A stretch of DNA of 64,000 bases from UBA2966 sp965242505 (lineage in GTDB: Bacteria; Pseudomonadota; Alphaproteobacteria; UBA2966). Numbering within the stretch: the stretch's first letter is position 1; the number at the start of each line of letters is the position of its first letter. Where the stretch lies: the NCBI GenBank assembly GCA_965242505.1, contig OZ251449.1:3472001-3536000 (forward strand), given 5' to 3'. Shown in pieces: positions 1-8,695 of this stretch. The position numbers and the translations under genes are program-made. The notes below the pieces were generated by a model. It searched no databases. It saw only the letters and a program-made list of their open reading frames with translations, and had not been told where the DNA came from.

Positions 1-566
1 ATGGCCTGCAACCCGGCGACGCCGGCCCCCAGGACGAAGACCTTGGCCGGCGCCACGGTTCCCGCCGCGGTCATCATCATGGGCAGCGCCCGGCGGAACT
101 CCGCGGCGGCGTCGAGAACCGCCCGATAGCCCGCGAGGTTGGATTGCGAGGACAGGGCGTCCATGCTCTGCGCCCGCGCGATCCGCGGTATCAGCTCCAT
201 GGCGAAGGCCTCGATGCCGCGCTCGGCGTAGGCGTCGACCGTCGACCGCCGGTCGAAGGGCGCGAGAAGGCCGACGAGGACCGCGCCTTCCCGGATCATG
301 TCGATCTCGTCCGTATCGCCCTCGCCGTCCGTCATCGGACCCTGGACCTTCAGGACCACGTCGGCGCCGCTCAGCGTTTCGGCTTCCGTGTCGGCGATCT
401 CGGCGCCCGCGTCCCGGTAGAGCCGGTCCGCGAAGTTCGCCCTCGTCCCGGCGCCGCGTTCGACGACGACGCGCGCGCCGAGGCCGGCGAATTTCCCGGC
501 GGTGTAGGGGGTCGCCGCGACGCGCCGCTCGTGGTCCCGTCGCTCCCTGGGAACGGCGATCTTCAT
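1..566 (-). CDS. pntA: NAD(P) transhydrogenase subunit alpha, 5' part (cut by the window edge)
   Basis: This is the first 188 codons of the alpha subunit (domain I) of proton-translocating transhydrogenase, which transfers hydride between NADH and NADP+ using the proton gradient. It starts MKIAVPRERR at the ATG ending at 566. Family hallmarks visible are the RAQSMDALSSQSN segment, the PMMMTAAGTVAPAKV segment and the beginning of the NAD-binding glycine loop GAGVAGLQA at the cut edge. Alanine dehydrogenase shares this fold, but the RAQSMD region fits PntA better. It lies 67 bp downstream of the cytochrome oxidase subunit IV gene on the same strand, a pairing known from other alphaproteobacteria. 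The rest of the gene, and presumably pntB, lie left of the window. Confidence 0.9.
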   Translation of the reverse strand, partial: MKIAVPRERRDHERRVAATPYTAGKFAGLGARVVVERGAGTRANFADRLYRDAGAEIADTEAETLSGADVVLKVQGPMTDGEGDTDEIDMIREGAVLVGLLAPFDRRSTVDAYAERGIEAFAMELIPRIARAQSMDALSSQSNLAGYRAVLDAAAEFRRALPMMMTAAGTVAPAKVFVLGAGVAGLQA

Positions 567-633
567 GGCCTGCCCGGTTATCGGGGACGATGGACCGACA
601 GGCGACGGGCCGTTCCGTGACGCGCCGGCATGT

Positions 634-762
634 CTACCAGACGAGGGTGGCCGCCAGCACGATCAACAGCGCGCCGATGCCGATGCAGCTCCACGCCGTG
701 AGCCGGCAGAAGTCGCGCCAGGTTTCCTGCTGCTGAGAGATGTCCATGTCGCCGTCGGCCAT
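634..762 (-). CDS. aa3-type cytochrome c oxidase subunit IV (small bacterial type)
   Basis: A 42-residue protein beginning MADGDMDISQQQETWRDF with a single C-terminal membrane helix (IGIGALLIVLAATLVW). Length, the acidic start, the QETW motif and the one helix match the bacterial subunit IV family of aa3 oxidases, an accessory subunit with no catalytic residues. The start at 762 was chosen because GGGAG sits about 9 bases upstream and the family starts just before the DMD motif; a longer in-frame reading to 831 has no family-like sequence. It probably shares a transcript with pntA, 67 bp downstream. The 110 bp upstream hold its likely promoter, then the repeat array begins. Confidence 0.82.
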   Translation of the reverse strand: MADGDMDISQQQETWRDFCRLTAWSCIGIGALLIVLAATLVW

Positions 763-880
763 TGGAGAAGCGCTCCCGAACTGTCCAGATCGTGGCGCGG
801 AAATATACGAACGACGGGCGGCGGTCAACATCCCGTCCCGATCCGCCTCCGCCGGGCCCGTTCATGCCCCTCCCCCCGAT

Positions 881-3592
881 TTACGCTCCTCCTCCCCTGA
901 TCCAGGAGGGAGCCATTCACACTCCTCCCCCCTGGCAGGGGGGAGGTCGGGAGGGGGGTCCGGACGCCTGACGGCCCGGCGAGGGATCATGCCCTGACGG
1001 TGTGCGGATTGTGCGGATCGCCCTTCGCGCTTCTCCCCCTGGCGCGACCCCCACCCCGGCCCTCCCCCTGCAAGGGAGAGGGAGAACACGGGGGACAGAA
1101 GGGGGCCGTTGACGCTCCATTTCCCCTGACCATTCACACTCCTCCCCCCTGACAGGGGGGAGGTCGGGAGGGGGGTCCGGACGCCCGACGGCCCGGCGGG
1201 GAATCATGCCCTGACGGTGTGCGAAGTGTGCGGATCGCCTTTCGCGCTCCTCCCCCTGACGCGACTCCCACCCCGACCCTCCCCCTGGCAGGGGGAGGGA
1301 GAAGAGGGGGCAGGGGGGGAGGTCGGGAGGGGGCGACGCGCGCCCGATGGCCCGGCGGGGATCATGCTCCGACGGTGTGCGGAGTGTGCGGATCGCCTTT
1401 CGCGCTTCTTCCCCCTGGCGCGACCCCCACCCCGACCCTCCCCCTGCCAGGGGGAGGGAGAAGAGGGGGCAGGGGGGGAGGTCGGGAGGGGGCGACGCGC
1501 GCCCGATGGCCCGGCGGGGATCATGCTCCGACGGTGTGCGGAGTGTGCGGATCGCCTTTCGCGCTTCTTCCCCCTGGCGCGACCCCCACCCCGACCCTCC
1601 CCCTGCAAGGGAGAGGGAGAAGAGGGGGGCGGGAGGGTGTGCGAAGTGTGCGGATCCCCTTATTACACTCCTCCCCCCTGACAGGGGGGAGGTCGGGAGG
1701 GGGCGACGCGCGCCCGATGGCCCGGCGGGGATCATGCTCCGACGGTGTGCGGAGTGTGCGGATCGCCTTTCGCGCTTTCCCCCCTGGCGCGATCCTCACC
1801 CCGACCCTCCCCCTGCAAGGGAGAGGGAGAAGAGGGGGGCGGGAGGGTGTGCGAAGTGTGCGGATCCCCTTATTACACTCCTCCCCCCTGACAGGGGGGA
1901 GGTCGGGAGGGGGGTCCGGACGCCTGACGGCCCGGCGAGGAATCATGCCCTGACGGTGTGCGGATTGTGCGGATCGCCTTTCGCGCTTTCCCCCCTGGCG
2001 CGACCCCCACCCCGGCCCTCCCCCTGCAAGGGAGAGGGAGAAGAGGGGCGGGAAGGTGTGCGAAGTGTGCGGACCCCCTTTTTACACTCCTCCCCCCTGA
2101 CAGGGGGGAGGTCGGGAGGGGGGTCCGGACGCCTGACGGTCCGGCGAGGAATCATGCCCCGACGGTGTGCGGATTGTGCGGATCGCCTTTCGCGCTCCTC
2201 CCCTGGCGCGACCCCCACCCCGGCCCTCCCCCTGCAAGGGGGAGGGAGAAGAGGGGGCAGAGGGGAGGTCGGGAGGGGGGTCCGGACGCCTGACGGCCCG
2301 GCGAGGAATCATGCTCCGACGGTGTGCGGATTGTGCGGATCGCCTTTCGCGCTCTTCCCCTGACGCGACCCCCACCCCGGCCCTCCCCCTGCAAGGGAGA
2401 GGGAGAATAAGGGGCAGGGGGGAGGTCGGGAGGGGGGTCCGGACGCCTGACGGCCCGGCGAGGAATCATGCCCTGACGGTGTGCGGATTGTGCGGATCGC
2501 CTTTCGCGCTTTCCCCCCTGGCGCGACCCCCACCCCGGCCCTCCCCCTGCAAGGGAGAGGGAGAAGAGGGGCGGGAAGGTGTGCGAAGTGTGCGGACCCC
2601 CTTTTTACACTCCTCCCCCCTGACAGGGGGGAGGTCGGGAGGGGGGTCCGGACGCCTGACGGTCCGGCGAGGAATCATGCCCCGACGGTGTGCGGATTGT
2701 GCGGATCGCCTTTCGCGCTTCTCTCCCCTGGCGCGACCCCCACCCCGGCCCTCCCCCTGCAAGGGAGAGGGAGAAGAGGGGGCAGAGGGGAGGTCGGGAG
2801 GGGGGTCCGGACGCCTGACGGCCCGGCGAGGAATCATGCCCCGACGGTGTGCGGATTGTGCGGATCGCCTTTCGCGCTCCTCCCCCCTGGCGTGACCCCC
2901 ACCCCGGCCCTCCCCCTGAACAGGGGGAGCCATTCACACTCCTCCCCCCTGACAGGGGGGAGGTCGGGAGGGGGGTCCGGACGCCTGACGGCCCGGCGGG
3001 GAATCATGCTCTGACGGTGTGCGAAGTGTGCGGATCGCCTTTCGCGCTTTCCCCCCTGGCGCGACCCCCACCCCGGCCCTCCCCCTGCAAGGGAGAGGGA
3101 GAAGAGGAGGTCGGGGAGGTCGGGAGGGGTGGCGCGCACCGGAGGGTCCGGCGGGGAATCATGCTCCGACGGTGTGCGGATTGTGCGGATCGCCTTTCGC
3201 GCTTTCCCCCCTGACGCGACCCCCACCCCGGCCCTCCCCCTGCAAGGGAGAGGGAGAAGAGGGGGCAGGGGGGGAGGTCGGGAGGGGGGTCCGGACGCCC
3301 GACGGCCCGGCGGGGAATCATGCCCTGACGGTGTGCGGATTGTGCGGATCGCCTTTCGCGCTCCTCCCCCCTGGCGTGACCCCCACCCCGGCCCTCCCCC
3401 TGCAAGGGAGAGGGAGAAGAGGGGCAGGGGGGAGGTCGGGAGGGGGGTCCGGACGCCTGACGGCCCGACGAGGAATCATGCCCTGACGGTGTGCGGATTG
3501 TGCGGATCGCCTTTCGCGCTTCTCCCCCTGGCGTGACCCCCACCCCGACCCTCCCCCTGCAAGGGGGAGGGAGAACACGGGGGCGGATTACG
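881..3592. repeat. Tandem array of about 15 composite GC-rich repeat units
   Basis: This 2.7-kb gene-free tract is a degenerate tandem array. Using the shared ATCATGC core as a marker, units begin near 986, 1203, 1361, 1520, 1731, 1942, 2151, 2308, 2465, 2674, 2833, 3003, 3158, 3317 and 3475. Spacings fall into two classes, about 155-159 bp (once 170) and about 209-217 bp; the long form carries an extra ~52 bp with a second GTGTGCG segment and a second CTCCCCCCTGACAG hairpin. A higher-order copy of about 523 bp (1942-2308 against 2465-2833) shows recent amplification. Each unit contains hairpins such as CTCCCCCCTGACAGGGGGGA and CCTCCCCCTGCAAGGG(A/G)GAG. The reading frames across it are low-complexity and give no protein family. 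Confidence 0.93.
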
Positions 3593-3628
3593 CCGGAGGT
3601 CCGATCCAGGCGTCCGGCCCGTCGCCGT

Positions 3629-4990
3629 TCATTCCGGGAGCGGCAGGCCGATCTTCTCGAGCAGGCGGGTCTGCCGGCGCTTCAGCCGCGCCTCGTCGAA
3701 GTCCCGGATGAGGTCGTGGAAGATCTCGAACCAGTTGATCTCGGCGTCGAGGCGGAGGAACACGCCCCCCAGGCCGATCGCCGCGCGGTCCATGAACACG
3801 AACTCGCGCGGCGGCCGCACGCCTCCCTGCTCCCGCAGGCGCCGGTGCACCTTCGCCGCGACCTCGTGGCCGTACACGCCGGTGGCCCCGAACTCCTGGA
3901 TGCGCCGCGGACGGTTCTCGAGCAGCGGCGCATAGACGAAGGCGGCCCACAGGTTGAGGGTGTCCATGATCTCGTCCGACAGGTCCTCGAACCCCCAGGT
4001 CTCGTAGGCGTGCGCCGCGAGGTCGCGGTCGTCGTCGGCGATGGCCCGGTAGAGGTCGATGACGCCCCGCACGAAGCTCGGCTTGAAGATGCGGACGCAG
4101 CCGAAATCGAGCAGGTTGAGGGACAGGGCCCCCGTCTCCCCCGCCGCCGAGTAGTTGCCCAGATGCGGGTCGGCGTGGATGACGCCGCCGTCGTAGAAGG
4201 GAACGTACCAGGCCCGGAACAGGGCCAGCGCGATCTCGTTCCGCGCCTCGGGCGGCGCGTCGGCGAAGTCGAGCAGGCGCCGCCCCTCCAGCCAGCTCAT
4301 GGTCAGGAGCCGTCCGGTCGAGAGCTCGGGAACGACGTCGGGCACGCGGACGTTCGCCTCGTCCTTCAGGAGCTCGGCGTAGAGCCGCGCGTGCCGGGCC
4401 TCGAGCGCGTAGTCGAGCTCCTCGCGCAGGCGTTCCGCGATCTCCTCGTGAATCTCGCTGGTGTCAACGCTGGGGTCGTAGCGGGCGTAGATCGCGAACG
4501 CGAGCTTCAGCTGCCTCAGGTCGGCCTCGACGACCGAGATCATGTCCGGATACTGGAGCTTGCAGGCGAGCTCCCGGCCGTCATGGGACGCGGCCCGGTG
4601 CACCTGCCCCAGCGACGCGGCCGCCGCGGCCTCGCGGTCGAAGGACCCGAACCTGGACCGCCAGTCGGCCCCGAGCTCCGTCGCCATCCGCCGGCGCACG
4701 AAGGGCCACCCCATCGGCGGCGCGTTGGACTGGAGCTGGGCGAGCTCGGCCACGTACTCCTTCGGCAACGCCTCCGGGATCGTCGACATCAGCTGCGCCA
4801 CCTTCATGAGCGGCCCCTTGAGGCCGCCCAGCGCCTTCCTCAGCTCGGTCGCGTGTCCGGCGCGGTCGAGGGGCAGGCCGAGGACCCGCTCTCCCGCCAG
4901 CCGCGCCGCCAGGCCGCCGACCGTCGTCGACACCCGGGCGTAACGCTTCACGCGCCCGGTGACGGAGTCTTCGTCGTCGCGGCGGGACAT
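3629..4990 (-). CDS. AarF/ABC1/UbiB-family atypical kinase-like protein
   Basis: A 453-residue member of the ABC1 (UbiB/Coq8-like) family, atypical kinases or ATPases usually linked to ubiquinone or lipid metabolism. Motifs in order: the KxGQ-like segment GPLMKVAQLMS near residues 59-69, the alanine-rich loop AAAAASLGQV at 121-130, the ATP-binding lysine in ACKLQYP near 144, the catalytic-loop equivalent GGVIHADPHLGNY at 268-280 and the metal-binding LLDFGCV at 293-299. The C terminus lacks the clear two-helix anchor of classical UbiB, so it may be one of the soluble paralogues. The ATG at 4990 lies 5 bp after the stop of the restriction-modification gene, so the two are probably co-transcribed; whether they are functionally connected is unknown. 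Confidence 0.87.
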   Translation of the reverse strand: MSRRDDEDSVTGRVKRYARVSTTVGGLAARLAGERVLGLPLDRAGHATELRKALGGLKGPLMKVAQLMSTIPEALPKEYVAELAQLQSNAPPMGWPFVRRRMATELGADWRSRFGSFDREAAAAASLGQVHRAASHDGRELACKLQYPDMISVVEADLRQLKLAFAIYARYDPSVDTSEIHEEIAERLREELDYALEARHARLYAELLKDEANVRVPDVVPELSTGRLLTMSWLEGRRLLDFADAPPEARNEIALALFRAWYVPFYDGGVIHADPHLGNYSAAGETGALSLNLLDFGCVRIFKPSFVRGVIDLYRAIADDDRDLAAHAYETWGFEDLSDEIMDTLNLWAAFVYAPLLENRPRRIQEFGATGVYGHEVAAKVHRRLREQGGVRPPREFVFMDRAAIGLGGVFLRLDAEINWFEIFHDLIRDFDEARLKRRQTRLLEKIGLPLPE

Positions 4991-4995
4991 GCGGT

Positions 4996-7746
4996 TCAGG
5001 CGGCCCCGAGGGGCGCGCGCGTCTTCTCGTAGAGCGCGAACAGATGCTCGACGCGCTCGCGCTCGGAGGCGAAGCGCGCGCGGCGGTAGAGGCGGTCCAC
5101 GGCGCGGTCGAGATCGGCGTGGGCGCGGCGAAGGCCGGGCGGCATGGTGTCCGGGTCGTAGAGGTCGGCGAGCGTCGCGCCGGGATGGGCGGCGCGGGCG
5201 TCGAGCACGGCCTGGGCGAGCGAGGCCAGCGCCGCGCGGTCCGTATCCCCAGGCGGCGCAGGAAAGGTGTTGTAGACGAGTCCGCTGGAGTAGCGATAAT
5301 CGCTCTTCAGCCGTCCCCCGACATGGCGCAGCCAAGCCATGTGCATCGCCGAGGTGAGAAGCCCGAACAGGGGCAGTGTCGCGTTCTCAATCACCAGTAG
5401 CTGGTTACTCGGAATCGTCGGCGGCTCGAGGTATCCGATCGGAACGTATTCACGGCGCTCCGAGCTCACCTCCGGCAAGACCAGAAATTCCGTGTCCGGA
5501 ATGACCGTAACGTGGAACTCCATGGGGCGGTCGGCGAGCGACTTGCCCAGCTTGCCCGCTTCGTTCTCCCGGAAATTCCGCACGGCGCGTATGCGGCTCA
5601 TGACGTTCGGCATGGACTTCAGCGCGGATGGCGATACGCCCGACACGACCAGAATCCAGCGCTCCGTATTGTTGATGTGCTCTCGCCCACCGATGAAAGG
5701 CCGGATCAAGCTGGCGGCGGCGGGTTCCCGTTCCAGGAACTCTTCCCGCTGCCTGCGGTCGAAGATGTAGTGACCTCCGTCCACCGGTTTCGATCCGACG
5801 CCTGTCTTCGGAAACCCGGAAATCGAACGCCGACGCCGTTGGATGACCATGTGAGGGTCCTTCAAATGGCTGGTGTCCGTCAGATATGGGCCGATTCGAT
5901 CCACTTCGATCTCGCCGGAACCCTTCGTCGAACCTGAATACGTGAAGAGTCGGCGTCGGGAAGGCGCCGATTCGCGATCCGCCAAGCCGATGATCACGAC
6001 ATGCACGTGCGCCATACCCCGCGCATCGGAGCCCCAAGGGAAGGTGCGGTGAGCGAAGGCGATCTCGAGGCCGTATTTCTCGAAGAGGGACGGCCAGAGT
6101 TGCGCAACCTGCTCTCCCTGCGTGATCGAGTTGGTGGCGACGAGGCCGATTCGCGCCCGCTTCCCTTTGAAGTAAGAACCCGCCTTCAGAAACCAGGCGG
6201 CGACGTAATCGAGTCGGGAGCCGGCGGCCCCGAGTTCGGCCATGACGGCGCGGGTTCGGGCCTGTTTGCGTTCATCGCGCATTACGAACCCGCCGAAGGG
6301 CGGATTGCCGAGCAGGCAGGAGCATTTCTCCGGCGGCAGCAACGCCGCCCAGTCGGTCTCCAGCGCGTCGGCGTGAAGGATGCGCGGCGAGCGCTTCAGC
6401 GGGATGCGGGCGTAGGTGCGGCCGAACTCCAGCCCCAGGCGCACGTTCATGATGTGGTCCATCATCCACAGCGCGGCCTCCGCGATCCGGGCCGGAAATT
6501 CGCCGATCTCGATGCCGTGGAAACGGTCCACGTCGATCAGGGAAAGGGTGTCGGCCAGCGCGTCGAACTGCTCGGCGTCGTAGACTTCCTTGAGGACATC
6601 GATCTCCAGCAGGCGCAGCTCGCGATAGGCGATGATGAGGAAGTTGCCGCAACCGCAGGCGGGGTCGAGGAAGGCGAGGCCGGCGAGTTTCTGCTGGAAT
6701 CTCAACAGATTGGGCCGTCGCTCTCGGCGGCGCGCCTTCAGCTGCCGGAACTCGGCGCGCAGGTCGTCGAGGAACAACGGCTCGATCACCTTGAGGATGT
6801 TCTTCTCGGTCGTGTAGTGCGCGCCCTGGGCGCGGCGCTCGGCGGGCTCCATGACCGACTGGAACAGCGCCCCGAAGATCGCGGGCGAGATGTCCGACCA
6901 GTCGAAGCGGCAGGCGTCCAGCAGCCGCGCGCGCATGTCCCCGGTGAAGGAGGGGATGCGGATCGGCTCGCGGAACAGGTCGCCGTCGACGTAGGGAAAA
7001 CGCGCCAGGTCCTCGTCCAGCGCCGCGGCGCGGGCGTCCTCCGGCGTGTCCAGGATCTGGAAGAGCTGGGCCAGCATCGGGCCGAGGTCGGCGCCGTCCT
7101 CGCGGGTGCGCGTCTCGATGAAGTCGAGGAAGACGTCGCGCGGCTCGAAGATGCCGGTGTCGTCGGCGAACAGGCAGAAGACGATGCGCACCAGGAAGCG
7201 TTCGAGGTCGTGGCCGCGATAGCCCGTCTCGTCGAGCGCGTCGTGCAGCCGCCCGACCAGTTCGGCGGCCTCGACGTTGGCCGGGTCCTGATCGCGGAAC
7301 GCGCGGCGCCGCACGCCGAGGACGAAGCCGAACGCCTCGACGTGAGCCGGCAGGTCGGCGAGCGGGAAGGCGACGGTCTCGCGCTCGTCGAGGTTGTGGA
7401 GCTCGAAGGTCTGGAAATCGCTCACCAGGATGTAGCGGGGGCGGTCGCGCTCGGGCAGCGCGTCGAAATAGGAGCCCGCCTGTTCGTAGGCCTGCGCCAG
7501 ATCGCGTCCGGCGCTCTTCTGCTCGACGATCAGCACGCCGGGCCAGAACAGGTCGATGAAGCCCGGCCGGTCGTCGAGCTTGCGCACGCGCTCCTCGTAG
7601 CGCGCGACGGAGCGGCGCTCGACGCCGAAGATGGCGAAGAACTCGTTGTAGAAGCTCTGCGTCTCGCCCTTCTCGTACGCCGCGTCGCGCCACTCGCGGG
7701 CGAAGCCGGCGGCGCGGACGCGAACCTCGTTCCACGACAGGCGCAT
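4996..7746 (-). CDS. MmeI-like bifunctional restriction endonuclease/adenine methyltransferase
   Basis: A 916-residue single-chain restriction-modification protein of the MmeI (type IIL/IIG) kind, which methylates one strand of its site and cuts about 20 bases away. The N terminus carries D65-X9-E75-Q-K77, the spacing of the MmeI nuclease centre. Then come a helical spacer (about 90-300), a GAHYTTEKNI segment (308-317), the SAM-binding motif DPACGCGNF (361-369) and the catalytic motif NPPF (481-484) of N6-adenine enzymes. The region from about 600 to 830 should be the target-recognition domain. No separate specificity or restriction gene is present, as expected. The start at 7746 has GGAGGG about 8 bases upstream. 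PglX-type phage-exclusion methyltransferases are an alternative, but the D-X9-ExK nuclease motif argues against that. Confidence 0.88.
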   Translation of the reverse strand: MRLSWNEVRVRAAGFAREWRDAAYEKGETQSFYNEFFAIFGVERRSVARYEERVRKLDDRPGFIDLFWPGVLIVEQKSAGRDLAQAYEQAGSYFDALPERDRPRYILVSDFQTFELHNLDERETVAFPLADLPAHVEAFGFVLGVRRRAFRDQDPANVEAAELVGRLHDALDETGYRGHDLERFLVRIVFCLFADDTGIFEPRDVFLDFIETRTREDGADLGPMLAQLFQILDTPEDARAAALDEDLARFPYVDGDLFREPIRIPSFTGDMRARLLDACRFDWSDISPAIFGALFQSVMEPAERRAQGAHYTTEKNILKVIEPLFLDDLRAEFRQLKARRRERRPNLLRFQQKLAGLAFLDPACGCGNFLIIAYRELRLLEIDVLKEVYDAEQFDALADTLSLIDVDRFHGIEIGEFPARIAEAALWMMDHIMNVRLGLEFGRTYARIPLKRSPRILHADALETDWAALLPPEKCSCLLGNPPFGGFVMRDERKQARTRAVMAELGAAGSRLDYVAAWFLKAGSYFKGKRARIGLVATNSITQGEQVAQLWPSLFEKYGLEIAFAHRTFPWGSDARGMAHVHVVIIGLADRESAPSRRRLFTYSGSTKGSGEIEVDRIGPYLTDTSHLKDPHMVIQRRRRSISGFPKTGVGSKPVDGGHYIFDRRQREEFLEREPAAASLIRPFIGGREHINNTERWILVVSGVSPSALKSMPNVMSRIRAVRNFRENEAGKLGKSLADRPMEFHVTVIPDTEFLVLPEVSSERREYVPIGYLEPPTIPSNQLLVIENATLPLFGLLTSAMHMAWLRHVGGRLKSDYRYSSGLVYNTFPAPPGDTDRAALASLAQAVLDARAAHPGATLADLYDPDTMPPGLRRAHADLDRAVDRLYRRARFASERERVEHLFALYEKTRAPLGAA

Positions 7747-7763
7747 GATCCGCCCTCCACGCC

Positions 7764-8198
7764 TCAACCGGCGACGAGGAAGCGCCCGTGCGCCGCCGCG
7801 ATCGGCCGTTCCGGGTCCGACTGCCAGGCCTCGGCCCTGACGTTGGCCACGCGGCGTCCCCGGCGGGTCACCAGGGCGCGGGCATGGGTTCGTTCCAGCC
7901 CGCCGCTGCGCAGGTATTCGACCGACAGGTTGATCGTCCGGGGCAGCGGCCCCGGCGCCAGATCCCAGACCAGCTGCATCAGGGCCGCGTGCTCGAGGAA
8001 CGCGCAGATCACCCCGCCGTGGATCGCGGGAAGGGTCGGGTTCCCGGCGATCGGGCCGCCGCCGTCCAGCGCGCAGATCACCGCTTCGCCGTCGAGGCGG
8101 GCGTCGATCCCGATGAAGTTCGCGTAAGGGATGGCCCTCGCGATGGCGCCCGGATCGCTCGCGGCCCTGGCGTCCGCGATGGTGTCGGCGAAAGTCAC
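7764..8198 (-). CDS. PaaI-family hot-dog thioesterase (downstream copy)
   Basis: A 144-residue hot-dog fold protein of the PaaI/YbgC type, enzymes that hydrolyse acyl-CoA or aryl-CoA thioesters. The core helix segment LPAIHGGVICAFLEHAAL corresponds to the family's HGG motif, followed by LSVEYLRSG on the central strand and a C-terminal AHGRFLV. The GTG start at 8198 overlaps the stop of the upstream thioesterase by four bases (GTGA), so translation is probably coupled. Two adjacent hot-dog domains suggest either a heteromeric enzyme or a split version of a double-hot-dog thioesterase. The substrate cannot be told from sequence. The next gene on this strand starts 17 bp downstream. Confidence 0.82.
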   Translation of the reverse strand: MTFADTIADARAASDPGAIARAIPYANFIGIDARLDGEAVICALDGGGPIAGNPTLPAIHGGVICAFLEHAALMQLVWDLAPGPLPRTINLSVEYLRSGGLERTHARALVTRRGRRVANVRAEAWQSDPERPIAAAHGRFLVAG

Positions 8199-8695
8199 GC
8201 CGGGGCGTCGCGCGCCGCTTCCACGAGGCCGAAGGCCGCGTCGGAGGAGCCCACCAGGAACGCGCCGACGCCGTTGGCCACGGGGTCGTCCGGGTCGTCG
8301 TGATAGGCGATCGCCCGCGTGAAACCGACGTTGCGGGTGAGGCGGTAGCACCGGCAGTCGGCCCGGAGCGGCTCCCGGGGCGCCGCGGGCTTGAGGTAGT
8401 CGACGCGCAGGTCCAGCGTGACGATGGGCACGATCTCGGGGAGGGCCGAGAACACGGCGCATCCAGAGGCCGTATCGATGAGCGTGGCGATGGCGCCGCC
8501 GTGCGGGACCCCCGTGTCCGGGTTGCCGATCAGCCGCTCCCGCCACGGCAACAGGAACCGCGCCCGCCCCGGCGCGATCGCCTCGACGCGAAGACCGATC
8601 TCCCGCCCGTGGGGTATGGCGTCGGCGAATCGCTGCGCGGCGTCGAGGTCGTCCGCGATGGGATTGCGCGACTCGGTGGGGCCGGCGCCCGACAT
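8195..8695 (-). CDS. PaaI-family hot-dog thioesterase (upstream copy)
   Basis: A 166-residue thioesterase of the PaaI family. It contains NPDTGVPHGGAIATLIDTAS, with the HGG(A) motif and the acidic residue of the catalytic helix, then VTLDLRVDYLKPA, the central strand that lines the acyl pocket. Its ATG overlaps the stop of the sugar epimerase by one base (TGATG), and its own stop overlaps the next thioesterase, so the three genes form a compact leftward operon. It is clearly related to, but not nearly identical with, the downstream copy. A role in acyl-CoA turnover is inferred from the family only. Confidence 0.85.
   Translation of the reverse strand: MSGAGPTESRNPIADDLDAAQRFADAIPHGREIGLRVEAIAPGRARFLLPWRERLIGNPDTGVPHGGAIATLIDTASGCAVFSALPEIVPIVTLDLRVDYLKPAAPREPLRADCRCYRLTRNVGFTRAIAYHDDPDDPVANGVGAFLVGSSDAAFGLVEAARDAPA

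Noticed and set aside
917..3578. Several long open frames across the repeat array, in many frames and on both strands
   Set aside because: All translate the repeat into proline/arginine/glycine-rich low-complexity sequence, and equivalent frames occur in every orientation. They are a by-product of GC-rich repeats.
881..3592. Regular repeats with constant spacing, like a CRISPR array
   Set aside because: Units are about 157 or 210 bp and nearly identical throughout; there are no 28-37 bp repeats with unique spacers and no cas genes.
6001..8127. A 708-codon open frame opposite the restriction-modification gene
   Set aside because: It is the antisense of a gene with nuclease and methyltransferase motifs and has no independent support.
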